Shown: piece by piece, positions 40,248 to 48,848 of the stretch
Position numbering within the stretch: the first letter of the stretch is position 1
How the letters are laid out: each line of letters opens with the position of its first letter
Assembly: GCA_017887425.1 (NCBI GenBank)
Contig: JAGHHZ010000024.1
Coordinates: forward strand, 1 to 49,533
Direction of reading: 5' to 3'
Source of the DNA: Bacilli bacterium
Lineage (GTDB): Bacteria > Bacillota_I > Bacilli_A > RF39 > UBA660
DNA: 49,533 nucleotides
The notes under the pieces: generated by a model
Seen by the model: only the letters and a program-made list of their open reading frames with translations
Databases searched by the model: none
What the model was told of the DNA's origin: nothing
Translations under genes and position numbers: made by a program

Positions 40248-41496
40248 TACTTTCTCCTTCTAGGATAAAAATACTATCCATAAATATTTTTTTGCTTAAG
40301 TTAATAATATCATCTTTCGTAACATTTTTTATTTTTTCACATCTATCTTCGATTAAATCATAGTTGAAATAAATATTACTTTCATACATTCTTAAAATAC
40401 TTCCTTGATAGTCTTCGATATCTTTTAAACTATTAATGTAGGTAATTTTGGCTGCTTCAAGATCATTATCATCAAAATCACCTTTACTCATTTTATTTAC
40501 TTCTTTTTTTATTAAATTAATACATTTTTTAACGTCACTTTTATTAGTCCCAACACTGATATATAAAATATTATATATAGCTTTATGAGTGGCGCTTATG
40601 GTATAGCATAAACTGTTTTTTTCGCGAACTGTTCTAAATAATTTTGAATTAGGGCCACCACCTAAAATAAAACAGTAAGCATATAAGACATATTGTCTTT
40701 CAAAGTCAGTTAAATCTTTTAATTTAAATCCGATATTTAAATTTGTTTGTTCAATTGGCATAACTTCTATTACTTTTTTAACTTTTTTATTTATTTTAGA
40801 ATGTTCTAAGAAGTGGGCAATACCTGGCTTTTTAACTGTATTGATGTTAAATTTATTATTGAATATTTCGACAATTTTTTGATCATTAACATTACCAATA
40901 ATGAAAATATCAATTAAGTCACTTTTAAGCATTTTTCTATAATAATCATATAAATCTTCATTAGTTATTTTTTCTAAATCTTCTTTATAACCAATGGAGT
41001 TATATTCTAAAGTTGTGTTTTTTCCTAGTGTTTCAAATAATCTTTGTAAAGAATATCTTTTAGTATTATCTTTTAAAGATTCAATTTCATCATTAACTAG
41101 TCTTTTAGATAAATCAAAATATTTAAATTTATTATCTTCGACATTAGGATTAAAAATAATACTAAATAAAAATTCAATTGATTTTTTAATCATATCTTCT
41201 TCAGTATATTTTTCATTTAAAAAGTTACAATTAAAAGAACTAATAATGTAATTACCACTCAAACTACTAGAATATCCTAAACCTAAACCATATAATTCCT
41301 CTGTTTGTTTATCTAATTCTTGTTTGGTTGGATATTCTTTAGTTGAACTTAATAAAACTTTACCTAATAAGTTACGATAAGTTACATCTTCTTTAGCTAA
41401 TAATTTTTTAAAATTAATTTTAATCGTAATTGTTTTAAACTTGTCAGTATTAATAATGTGTAAGTTGTAAGCTTTAGTTGAATAGTTATTGTACAT
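40234..41496 (-). CDS. ymfF: M16-family protein, YmfF-like, with a misplaced HFLEH segment
   Basis: Partner of YmfH, normally without its own zinc site. Two M16 halves: about 1-210 (no HxxEH near residue 50-70) and about 235-420, with the LFRTVREKNSLCYTI motif typical of the non-catalytic half that completes the partner's site. Unexpectedly, residues 225-232 read GIAHFLEH, the very zinc motif of YmfH, in the joint between the halves. The nucleotide match suggests copying from ymfH. AAAGGGTG before ATG. First gene of the minus-strand pair. Confidence 0.88.
   Translation of the reverse strand: MYNNYSTKAYNLHIINTDKFKTITIKINFKKLLAKEDVTYRNLLGKVLLSSTKEYPTKQELDKQTEELYGLGLGYSSSLSGNYIISSFNCNFLNEKYTEEDMIKKSIEFLFSIIFNPNVEDNKFKYFDLSKRLVNDEIESLKDNTKRYSLQRLFETLGKNTTLEYNSIGYKEDLEKITNEDLYDYYRKMLKSDLIDIFIIGNVNDQKIVEIFNNKFNINTVKKPGIAHFLEHSKINKKVKKVIEVMPIEQTNLNIGFKLKDLTDFERQYVLYAYCFILGGGPNSKLFRTVREKNSLCYTISATHKAIYNILYISVGTNKSDVKKCINLIKKEVNKMSKGDFDDNDLEAAKITYINSLKDIEDYQGSILRMYESNIYFNYDLIEDRCEKIKNVTKDDIINLSKKIFMDSIFILEGESNEEN
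40801..40825. repeat. HFLEH-coding segment, copy 2 (interdomain region of ymfF)
   Basis: Same segment as 40038-40062, two differences in 25 bases, same strand and reading frame. The HFLEH codons are 40801-40815. Confidence 0.7.
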
Positions 41497-41612
41497 AAAA
41501 TCACCCTTTCTAGTATGTGTGAAATTAATTATTTAATACCATTATAACATTTAAAAAGTAAATTGTAATTAATTTTAATTTAAATATCACATAAAATTTA
41601 ATGAGGTGAATT

Positions 41613-42311
41613 ATGCTTAACTTTTTAAGAAAATTATTTAAAGATTTTTTTATTTTTACCGCTGCTTATTCTAATAATGTTTTTCCTGATCCACTATCCA
41701 AAGAAGAAGAAGAAAAGTGTGTGGAAAAGATGAAATTAGGCGATAATGAGGCAAGAAATAAACTTATCGAACACAATCTTAGATTAGTTGCCCATATAGT
41801 GAAAAAATATGATCATAAAAAAAATGATATTGATGATTTAATCAGTATCGGTACAATTGGTTTAATTAAAGGAGTCGATAGCTTTAGCTATAAACATGGA
41901 ACAAGATTAACAACTTATGTAGCAAAATGTATTGAAAATGAGATTTTAATGTATTATCGCTCTGATAAAAAGCACAATAAAAACATTAGTTTAAATGAAT
42001 CAGTTGGCTTTGATAAAGAGGGTAATGAAATAACTTTATTAGAAATATTGAAAACACCTAAACCTGAGTTTGAACTAGATATCCAAAAAAAAGATAATCT
42101 TGCTTCACTAAAAAAATATTTTAATGTTTTAACTGAAAGGGAAAAAGAAATAATAATTAAAAGATATGGCTTAAATGACCAAGATGAAATTACCCAAAAA
42201 GAAATAGCTAAAGAATTAGGAATATCGCGCAGTTATGTATCAAGAATTGAAAAAAGAGCTTTAACTAAAATATTTAAGGAGTTTAAAATGCAAAATAAAA
42301 ATCAATTATAG
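41613..42311 (+). CDS. sigK: SigK-like sporulation sigma factor
   Basis: Sigma-70 family factor close to sigma-K, the late mother-cell factor. A hydrophobic N-terminal stretch (about 4-25, FFIFTAAYSNNVFPDPLS) matches the pro-sequence/pro-domain junction of SigK. Region 2 follows: ARNKLIEHNLRLVAHIVKKY, DLISIGTIGLIKG, RCIENEILM-type KCIENEILMYYRS. Region 4 has LTEREKEIIIKRYGL and the HTH EIAKELGISRSYVSRIEKRA. 232 residues; no region 3 insertion or split. GAGGTG before ATG 41613. It would direct RNA polymerase to coat-type promoters. A close SigE-type relation is the alternative. Confidence 0.87.
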   Translation: MLNFLRKLFKDFFIFTAAYSNNVFPDPLSKEEEEKCVEKMKLGDNEARNKLIEHNLRLVAHIVKKYDHKKNDIDDLISIGTIGLIKGVDSFSYKHGTRLTTYVAKCIENEILMYYRSDKKHNKNISLNESVGFDKEGNEITLLEILKTPKPEFELDIQKKDNLASLKKYFNVLTEREKEIIIKRYGLNDQDEITQKEIAKELGISRSYVSRIEKRALTKIFKEFKMQNKNQL

Positions 42312-42348
42312 TAAATTTATGTTATAATAAAATTAAATAAGGTGATTT

Positions 42349-43287
42349 ATGAAAATTTTATTATTCACACATGAACAAGATATCGATGGAATGGGAAGTA
42401 TTATAATTGCATCTCAAGCTTTTTCTAGTTTTGATTATATTACTTGTCAAACATTTGAAGTAAATCAAAAAGTAAAAGAAACTATTGATAATGGCAAGAT
42501 TTATGACTATGATTTTATTTATGTTACTGATATTTGTATCAAAGAACCATTATTAACTCAAATAAGTAATGATAAAAGATTAAAAGATAAAATCATTATT
42601 TTAGACCATCATAAATCTGAAATAGAAGAAGGAAATGATAAATATCCTTTTGTGAATATTATTGTCTCTAACGAAAAAGGAAAACAAAGTGGAACTAGTT
42701 TATTTTATAATTATCTTATCACTAATAATTTATTAAAACCAACTTCTTTTTTAGATGAATTAGTTGAATTAACTAGACAATATGATACATGGGAATGGAA
42801 AGATATTTATAAAAATCCTAAGGCTAGAATGCTACATATTTTGTTTGAACAACAAGGTTATAAAGAATATTTAAATCAAATGATTAAAGCAGCTGAAACA
42901 GAAACAAAAGTAGAATTTAATCCAAACCAACTAGCTATTATTGATAACTATGAGCAAAATTTAAGTGATGAAATAACCAAATGTCTAAATGAAATAAAAG
43001 TATACTCTTTAGATATTTTAGGTGTTACATATAAAATTGGTTTTGTTAAAAGCTTATATAAATATCGTAATGACTTTGAGGAAGCTATATCAAAAAATAA
43101 TATTTATGATATAGATGCTGTAGGAATTATTATGTTGGATAAAAATACAGTTTCTTACCGAAAAATTAAGAATATCGATGTTTCAAAAATTGGAGCTTAC
43201 TTTGGCGGTAAAGGACATAAAGGTGCTGCTAGTAATCCACAGGATAATCAAAAATTTATTAAAGTGTTATCACTAATTTATAAATAA
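42349..43287 (+). CDS. DHH-family phosphoesterase
   Basis: Metal-dependent phosphoesterase of the NrnA/RecJ-like superfamily. HEQDIDGMGS (metal Asp residues at about 9-13), VTDICI, LDHHKS (the DHH motif near 86-88) and the DHHA1-type end FGGKGHKGAAS are intact. 312 residues. Substrates in the family include nano-RNA, cyclic dinucleotide products and pAp; YTWEWKD-like YDTWEWKD near residue 146 recalls the short oligoribonuclease-like subgroup, but I cannot choose. It follows sigK after 37 bases with its own SD. Confidence 0.88.
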   Translation: MKILLFTHEQDIDGMGSIIIASQAFSSFDYITCQTFEVNQKVKETIDNGKIYDYDFIYVTDICIKEPLLTQISNDKRLKDKIIILDHHKSEIEEGNDKYPFVNIIVSNEKGKQSGTSLFYNYLITNNLLKPTSFLDELVELTRQYDTWEWKDIYKNPKARMLHILFEQQGYKEYLNQMIKAAETETKVEFNPNQLAIIDNYEQNLSDEITKCLNEIKVYSLDILGVTYKIGFVKSLYKYRNDFEEAISKNNIYDIDAVGIIMLDKNTVSYRKIKNIDVSKIGAYFGGKGHKGAASNPQDNQKFIKVLSLIYK

Positions 43288-43348
43288 ACTTTACGGTTTT
43301 AAAATTTAATGTTATACTATTACTCGAGTGAAGGGTAGTAGTTTTTTT

Positions 43349-45085
43349 ATGAAAAATGATTTTAAAAGTATATGGCGTAATCTAAAAAAATCATGGGTTT
43401 TTATTAAAGATGAAAAGAAGTATTTAATTTTATTTCTTGTTTTTTCTGTTTGTTTAAGTGCTGTAAGTGTCATAACTCCTTTATTATCTGCTCAAATGCT
43501 TATTTATTTAACTGATGGTTTGTTTGAAAATTTATTAGTCATTGCTTTAGTTATATTTGGCGTGGGAATTATTAATAGTGTTTTTAGTTATTTATATAAT
43601 ATTTTATTTCATAAATATTCATTAAAAACAATTTCTAAAATTCAAGTTAAAGTAGCTGAAGAAACGATGAAATTAGAAGTTACCGAATTAGATAGCCAAT
43701 CATCAGGAGTGTTTATTGACCGTGTTAATAATGATACAAGAGAAATTATTAATATTTTCTCTGATTTAGGTGACGGGATAATTGACGTTATTGGAAATAT
43801 TGGTGTCTTAGTTGCTATATTTTTTATTAATAAAGTAATGTTTGTTTATTTTGTTGTAGTAATTACTATAATTTATATTTTAGAGCATATTAGAATGAAA
43901 AAGTTTTTTGAACTAGATAAAAAAAGAAGGGAATTATCGGAAAAAAATACCGGCTTAGTTAGTGAACTAGTAAGAGGTGTAAGAGATATTAAAACTTTAA
44001 ATATCGAAAAAAACTTTTTAAAAAAAGCCGAGGAAAAATTAGTTGAATCAAATAAAGAAAGTTATAAAATGCAAAAAGTTAATGTTAAATATAATTTTTT
44101 AACAGGTACTGTTCAAGATATAAGCAAACTATTGTTGATTGTTTTAGGAATTTATCTTTGCCTTAATAATCAATTGACGACAGCTAATTTTGTTATCATT
44201 TATATGTATAAAGATCGTTTATTACAATTACTTAGATATTTTAGTTTTTTAGTTGAATTAGCTAAAAAATTCAATGTTGCTGCTACTAGAGTATTTGAAG
44301 TAATCGATGATGTTAAATTTAAAAAAGAACATTTTGGTACTAAAGAATTAAATAAAATAAATGGTGATTTTGAATTTAAAGATGTTAGCTTTTCTTATAA
44401 TACTGATAAAATAGTTTTAAGAAATTTAAGTTTTAAAATTCATGCTAATGAAACGGTTGCTTTTGTTGGTAAAAGTGGTAGTGGCAAAACAACTATCTTT
44501 AGTTTATTAAATCGTTTATATAATATCGATTCTGGAGAAATATTAATTGATAATATCAATATTAATGAACTAACTAAAGATTCAATTAGAAATAATATGT
44601 CTGTTATTACCCAAAATCCTTATATATTTAATTTTTCAATTAGAGAAAATTTAAAAATAGTTAAAGATGACATGACTGAGGAAGAAATGATCGAAGCTTG
44701 TAAGTTGGCCTGCCTTCATGATTTTATTATAAGTTTAAAAGATGGTTATGATACTATTGTCGGCGAAGGCGGAATTACTTTATCTGGTGGTCAAAGACAA
44801 CGTCTTGCGATAGCGCGTGCTTTACTTAAAAAGACTGAAATCATTTTATTTGATGAAGCAACAAGCGCATTAGATAATGAAACCCAAAAAGAAATTCAAA
44901 AAGCTATCAACAATATGAAAGGCGAGTATACAATTTTAATTATTGCCCATCGCTTATCAACAGTTATCGATAGTGATCGAATAATAGTTATTGATGATGG
45001 TAAAGTAATAGCAGAAGGAACTCATAATGAATTATTTGAAAACAATGAATTCTATCGTAATTTATACGAAAAAGAATTAGTTTAA
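43349..45085 (+). CDS. ABC exporter (fused membrane and ATPase domains)
   Basis: Homodimer-type exporter half. The N-terminal six-helix membrane domain spans about 20-300. The ATPase has GKSGSGKTT (Walker A), the Q-loop in ITQNPYIFNFS, the signature LSGGQRQRLAIARA, FDEATSALD (Walker B and D-loop) and IAHRLST (switch His). About 578 residues. The start is taken at ATG 43349; a GTG at 43328 is possible. The exported substrate is unknown; no peptidase domain or adjacent biosynthesis genes. Confidence 0.93.
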   Translation: MKNDFKSIWRNLKKSWVFIKDEKKYLILFLVFSVCLSAVSVITPLLSAQMLIYLTDGLFENLLVIALVIFGVGIINSVFSYLYNILFHKYSLKTISKIQVKVAEETMKLEVTELDSQSSGVFIDRVNNDTREIINIFSDLGDGIIDVIGNIGVLVAIFFINKVMFVYFVVVITIIYILEHIRMKKFFELDKKRRELSEKNTGLVSELVRGVRDIKTLNIEKNFLKKAEEKLVESNKESYKMQKVNVKYNFLTGTVQDISKLLLIVLGIYLCLNNQLTTANFVIIYMYKDRLLQLLRYFSFLVELAKKFNVAATRVFEVIDDVKFKKEHFGTKELNKINGDFEFKDVSFSYNTDKIVLRNLSFKIHANETVAFVGKSGSGKTTIFSLLNRLYNIDSGEILIDNININELTKDSIRNNMSVITQNPYIFNFSIRENLKIVKDDMTEEEMIEACKLACLHDFIISLKDGYDTIVGEGGITLSGGQRQRLAIARALLKKTEIILFDEATSALDNETQKEIQKAINNMKGEYTILIIAHRLSTVIDSDRIIVIDDGKVIAEGTHNELFENNEFYRNLYEKELV

Positions 45086-45118
45086 AATTTGAACTTTCAT
45101 AAGGTTCAAATTTTTTTT
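45085..45118 (+). terminator. Terminator of the ABC exporter gene
   Basis: AAATTTGAAC 45085-45094, nine-base loop, GTTCAAATTT 45104-45113, then T. Confidence 0.85.
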
Positions 45119-45168
45119 AATAATTTCTTTTATTAGTGATATAATAAGTTATAGGTAAGGATGATAAA

Positions 45169-46416
45169 ATGAAGATAAAAACAGTTATAACAATTGCTTT
45201 ATTATTTGCTTTTTTCAGTATTCTGTTTATATTTAATAATAGATTATTTTTAGATTTTCCTATAAGAAGTAATTTAATTATTAATTCTAATTTAAAACCT
45301 AGTTCTACTCCTTTAGGACCAGTTCAAGATTTAACGTTTGAAGAAAAAATCGATAAAATAATGAATAAAATGACTATCGAAGAAAAAATAGGTCAGATGT
45401 TAATCATTTATGACACTCACGAAACAGTTGATAAGGAATTAAAAGAGTTTATTGAAGATGTTAAACCATCAGGTTTTATTATCAATCAAAGTAATATTAC
45501 GACGTTTGCTAAAACTAAAAAATATATTGCTGATTTAAAAGCTAATAGTGAAATACCTTTAATTATTTCCATCGATCAAGAAGGAGGAAGTGTACAAAGA
45601 TTACAAAATTTAGAAGATAAAAAAGCTACTTATGTTCCTAGTATGTTTTATGTTGGTAAAACTAAAGATTATGATTTAGCTTACGAAGTAGGCCAAGTTT
45701 TAGCTGAAGATATGCGAACTTTAGGAATAAATGTTGCTTATGCACCGGTATGCGATATATTTTCTAATCCAAATAATAAAGTGATTGGTAATCGTAGTTT
45801 TGGAACTAGTCCTAATTTAGTGGCTAATATGTGTACTAGTTTAGGTAAGGGTTTGGAAGATAATGGTATAATTGCTACTTATAAACATTTTCCTGGTCAT
45901 GGTGATACTGCTACTGATTCACATACATCTTTACCAGTAATTAATAAAACATATGAAGAACTATTAAATAATGAATTAATTCCATTTAAAAAAGCGATTG
46001 AGAATAATGCTAAAATAATAATGATTGGTCATATTTCTTTTCCTAGTTTAACCGGTAATAATACACCAGCTAGTTTATCAAAAGAAGTAATAACAAATTT
46101 ATTAAAAAATAAATTAGGGTATGATGGTTTAGTTATAACTGATGCTTTAAATATGGGAGCTTTGACTAATAATTATACTGATGAAGAAATCTATGTTAAA
46201 GCAGTCGCAGCTGGTGTCGATTTATTGTTGATGCCTAGTGATGCCAAAGAAGCTGTTGAAGCCATCAAAAATAATATATCGGAAGAAAGAATCGATGAAT
46301 CAGTTAAAAAAATATTATTGTTTAAATATACTTATTTAAAAGATAATGTATTAGATGAATCTTATTTAAATAGTAAAGCACATCAAGATATTATAAATAA
46401 AATACCAGTTGAGTAA
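45169..46416 (+). CDS. nagZ: Membrane-anchored beta-N-acetylhexosaminidase (GH3, NagZ-like)
   Basis: Glycoside hydrolase family 3 enzyme that releases N-acetylglucosamine from wall fragments. An N-terminal hydrophobic helix (about 5-24) anchors or exports it. The barrel has IDQEGGSVQRL, GINVAYAPVCDI, the NagZ loop KHFPGHGDTATDSH (catalytic His/Asp) and VITDALNMGAL (the nucleophile Asp). 415 residues, a single domain. AAGGATG before ATG. Likely works outside on peptidoglycan turnover, unlike the cytoplasmic enteric enzyme. Confidence 0.93.
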   Translation: MKIKTVITIALLFAFFSILFIFNNRLFLDFPIRSNLIINSNLKPSSTPLGPVQDLTFEEKIDKIMNKMTIEEKIGQMLIIYDTHETVDKELKEFIEDVKPSGFIINQSNITTFAKTKKYIADLKANSEIPLIISIDQEGGSVQRLQNLEDKKATYVPSMFYVGKTKDYDLAYEVGQVLAEDMRTLGINVAYAPVCDIFSNPNNKVIGNRSFGTSPNLVANMCTSLGKGLEDNGIIATYKHFPGHGDTATDSHTSLPVINKTYEELLNNELIPFKKAIENNAKIIMIGHISFPSLTGNNTPASLSKEVITNLLKNKLGYDGLVITDALNMGALTNNYTDEEIYVKAVAAGVDLLLMPSDAKEAVEAIKNNISEERIDESVKKILLFKYTYLKDNVLDESYLNSKAHQDIINKIPVE

Positions 46417-46580
46417 ATAAATTTATATATATGTTTATTTTAAAATTGGACTAATGGAAAGTAAACAAGAGCTTAAATATCAAAAATAGAAAAGTTAAAA
46501 ATGATATTATTTTTGAAGACAATATTGAATAAGAAGATTGTTAATGGAAATATTTCATTGGATTTTATTATTTTAAATTT
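46417..46580 (+). other. Non-coding stretch after nagZ, possible gene remnant
   Basis: No ORF of useful length. Short in-frame scraps can be joined across a one-base shift: ATG 46454 gives MESKQELKYQK, and NRKVKNDIIFEDNIE follows in another frame to a stop near 46530. This may be a decayed gene end, or chance. Confidence 0.25.
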
Positions 46581-46602
46581 AAGAGGTTAAAATCCTCTTT
46601 TT
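46581..46602 (+). terminator. Terminator-like hairpin 165 bases after nagZ
   Basis: AAGAGG 46581-46586, loop TTAAAAT, CCTCTT 46594-46599, then TTT. Confidence 0.6.
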
Positions 46603-46664
46603 AAGTGCTTTAAAATTAAACAAATCATTTATATAGTAAGCGAGGTTAGTTTAATTAAAAGAAA

Positions 46665-46686
46665 AAGTATGTTTTACGACATACTT
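46665..46686. repeat. Hairpin in the nagZ-zinc ribbon gap
   Basis: AAGTATGT 46665-46672 and ACATACTT 46679-46686, a perfect eight-base stem with loop TTTACG. No T run follows, so it is not a classical terminator. Confidence 0.4.
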
Positions 46687-46777
46687 AGAAAGTCCTTTTT
46701 GAAAAAACATTTGTCTTTTTGTGTTTTTTTCGAGTTTCGACTTATGATATAGCTTTCATTGTTTTTGTCGTCTTTCA

Positions 46778-46786
46778 TGGTATAAT
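46778..46786 (+). promoter_or_regulatory. Extended -10 element, first of two copies
   Basis: TGGTATAAT within CATGGTATAAT (46776-46786). The same 11-mer recurs at 46848-46858, 72 bases downstream. No gene begins between the copies. Confidence 0.5.
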
Positions 46787-46849
46787 TACACTATAATATA
46801 AATTGTCTAAAAGAAATTTTCATTTTATTTATAGTTCATAGATAAAACA

Positions 46850-46858
46850 TGGTATAAT
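46850..46858 (+). promoter_or_regulatory. Extended -10 promoter of the zinc-ribbon/SH3 gene
   Basis: TGGTATAAT (46850-46858) predicts a start near 46865. This excludes ATG 46857 as a translation start and supports ATG 46887. Confidence 0.6.
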
Positions 46859-46886
46859 GTATTGTAAGAAGGAGTTTGAATTTTGT

Positions 46887-47960
46887 ATGGCTTTAATTAA
46901 TTGTAAAGAATGTGGTAAAGAGGTAAGTGATACTTCTAAAAGATGTATTCATTGTGGAGCAAAAATCAAAAAAGAAAAAAACAAAGTAAATAAAAGCAAG
47001 AAAAAATTAATTTTAATACTATTTAGTGTAATTTTAGTTATTGGAACTATCATAACTATATCTTTTTTGGCAAGAAACAATGTAGAACAAACAAATTTAA
47101 GAGATGATACTAAAAATCAAGTTGAAATTATAACAGAATATATAAATATTAGAGCAATGCCAGATGTCACAAGTGAAATTTTAGGACAAGTTTATCAAGG
47201 AGAAGTTTATGATGTGCTAAGTGATGATACTGAAAGTAAATATAAATGGATAGAAATTAAAACATCTAATGGTATTAAAGGTTATATATCTGGTGTTGAA
47301 GATTATGTTAAAAGATTGTATTTTGAAAATAATATAATTGAAGATGAGCCAATTGTGGATACACCTATTATCGATACCGATGAAAATAATAATAATTCTA
47401 ATAATAACGATAATAAACCAAATAATAATCAAAACAATAATTACACAACAAATAATGATTCAAATAATAATGACGATGACTATGAACCACAATTAAAGGC
47501 TTGTCTAAAAACCTGCGATGATGGGTATATTTTAAAAAATCCTGATAGTATTGATTGCTATTGCGAAAAAGAACAAAAAAGTTATGTAACAAAAAATCAA
47601 GTTATATATGATAATGATGGTGTAAAGATTACGGTTAAGGGAATAGATTATAGTGATAAACATTTCGTTACCCTTGATTTACTTGTAGAAAATAATTCTG
47701 ATGTGCCTAAAGTTATCCAAAAGAATCGATTTTCTTATGTTAATAATTATGACATAACTACAGTATACTCTGTAACATTACAACCTGGTACTAAATCAAC
47801 AAATGGGATTTCTTATTTAAGATCAACACTAGAAAAAAGTGGAATAACTGAAATTAATTCTATTAAAATCGATTTTGTTATAATTGATTGGGATGGAATT
47901 GGTCTTTCTATTGGAAAAAAAAGAGTTACAACAGATTTGATAAATATAAACTTTAATTGA
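46887..47960 (+). CDS. Membrane protein with zinc ribbon, SH3-like domain and unknown C-terminal domain
   Basis: In order: zinc ribbon (CKEC and CIHC, residues 6-24) in the cytoplasm, a Lys-rich stretch, membrane helix at about 41-60, bacterial SH3-like domain at about 78-145 (EYINIRAMPDVTSEILGQV, YKWIEIKTSNGIKGYI), an Asn/Asp-rich low-complexity linker at about 160-200, a small Cys cluster (CLKTCDDGYILKNPDSIDCYC), and a beta-rich C-terminal domain (DGVKITVKGIDYSDKHF) like DUF4352/DUF5067-type outer domains. ATG 46887 is about 13 bases from AAGGAG, a long spacing. Probably senses or binds wall material; role unknown. Confidence 0.78.
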   Translation: MALINCKECGKEVSDTSKRCIHCGAKIKKEKNKVNKSKKKLILILFSVILVIGTIITISFLARNNVEQTNLRDDTKNQVEIITEYINIRAMPDVTSEILGQVYQGEVYDVLSDDTESKYKWIEIKTSNGIKGYISGVEDYVKRLYFENNIIEDEPIVDTPIIDTDENNNNSNNNDNKPNNNQNNNYTTNNDSNNNDDDYEPQLKACLKTCDDGYILKNPDSIDCYCEKEQKSYVTKNQVIYDNDGVKITVKGIDYSDKHFVTLDLLVENNSDVPKVIQKNRFSYVNNYDITTVYSVTLQPGTKSTNGISYLRSTLEKSGITEINSIKIDFVIIDWDGIGLSIGKKRVTTDLININFN

Positions 47961-48247
47961 AAAGAAAGTGAAAAAATGAAAAGCATAAATTTTAATTACT
48001 AAATTTAATCATCTACACATTGTTAGATAAGTACTAATAAATGTGAGCACTTTTTTATATATTTATTAGAATGTTTTATCAAAAAATTGGTTAATAGATA
48101 GAGATTTTAGAAAAGGTGCCGAACGAGTGCCATTATATGAAAAATTATTTTGCTTTGTGATAGTTATGTTTTTTAATTAGATTTTTTTGTCTAAAATTTA
48201 TTCAAAAATAGCATGTATTTTCTTCTACTTTTGAAAATTAAAAAACA
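47961..48247 (+). other. Intergenic stretch without a gene
   Basis: Between the zinc-ribbon gene and the tRNA-Lys terminator I see only the terminator near 48029. The rest is AT-rich without an ORF with an SD, repeat or conserved element. Confidence 0.5.
48029..48056 (+). terminator. Terminator of the zinc-ribbon/SH3 gene
   Basis: AAGTACT 48029-48035 pairs with AGCACTT (to 48052) with one mismatch, followed by a T run. Confidence 0.5.
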
Positions 48248-48285
48248 AAAAAGTCTAGCAAACCCTTATAATTGCTAGGCTTTTT
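48248..48285 (-). terminator. Terminator of tRNA-Lys
   Basis: AAGTCTAGCAA (from 48251) and TTGCTAGGCTT (from 48272) form a strong stem, followed on the minus strand by a T run. Confidence 0.8.
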
Positions 48286-48295
48286 AATATCAATA

Positions 48296-48371
48296 TGGTG
48301 TCCCGTTAGGGGCTCGAACCCTAGACCCACAGATTAAGAGTCTGTTGCTCTACCAACTGAGCTAACGAGAC
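48296..48371 (-). tRNA. tRNA-Lys (anticodon CTT)
   Basis: On the minus strand: acceptor GTCTCGT/ACGGGAC, D arm AGCTCAGTTGGTAGAGC, anticodon stem ACAGA/TCTGT around CTCTTAA (anticodon CTT, reads AAG), T arm TAGGGTTCGAGCCCCTA, discriminator A, encoded CCA (plus 48296-48298). Confidence 0.96.
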
Positions 48372-48564
48372 GTAACTAAATTATAGCACGTTTATTAAAA
48401 ATAGGCAACTGTTTTTAATAAGTGTTATTTAAATAATCATTTTCAACTTGATTGAATATACTATAATAAGTCATAAATGCTTATAAATAAAGACATTTTC
48501 TTCAATTTGCATTATTTATAAATTTATGATACAATATAACTCGCTCGAGGAGGAAAGTTTTAAA

Positions 48565-48780
48565 ATGTTGCAAATTTTATTAATAATCGTTTCGATTTTA
48601 TTAATTTCTATAGTTTTATTACAAGCAGGTAAAGCCGAAAGTGCTTCTAATGTAATAACTGGTGGTAGCGACGCTTTATTTGCCAATAGAAAAGAACGTG
48701 GTGGAGAATTATTTATTACTAGATTAACAATGATTTTAGGTTTATTATTCTTTATCATTTGTTTAATAATTGGATTTTAG
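48565..48780 (+). CDS. secG: Preprotein translocase subunit SecG
   Basis: Small (71 residues) accessory subunit of the SecYEG channel. Two hydrophobic helices (about 2-18 and 52-70) enclose the conserved loop: LLQAGKAESASNVITGGSD then NRKERGGELFITRLT. The start is ATG 48565 after GAGGAGG; the longer reading from 48526 begins before the SD. Its stop codon lies in the terminator at 48779. In many Firmicutes secG precedes rnr and smpB; here cls follows. Confidence 0.95.
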   Translation: MLQILLIIVSILLISIVLLQAGKAESASNVITGGSDALFANRKERGGELFITRLTMILGLLFFIICLIIGF

Positions 48781-48802
48781 AGTTTTAAAAGAACTCTTTT
48801 TT
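48779..48802 (+). terminator. Terminator of secG
   Basis: AGAGTT 48779-48784 pairs with AACTCT 48792-48797, then T. Confidence 0.75.
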
Positions 48803-48823
48803 CTTTCTTTTATAATAAAGTTA

Positions 48824-48832
48824 TGATAAAAT
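48824..48832 (+). promoter_or_regulatory. Extended -10 promoter of cls
   Basis: TGATAAAAT at 48824-48832, 16 bases before ATG 48849. Confidence 0.55.
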
Positions 48833-48848
48833 GTAAGTGGTGAGTAGT

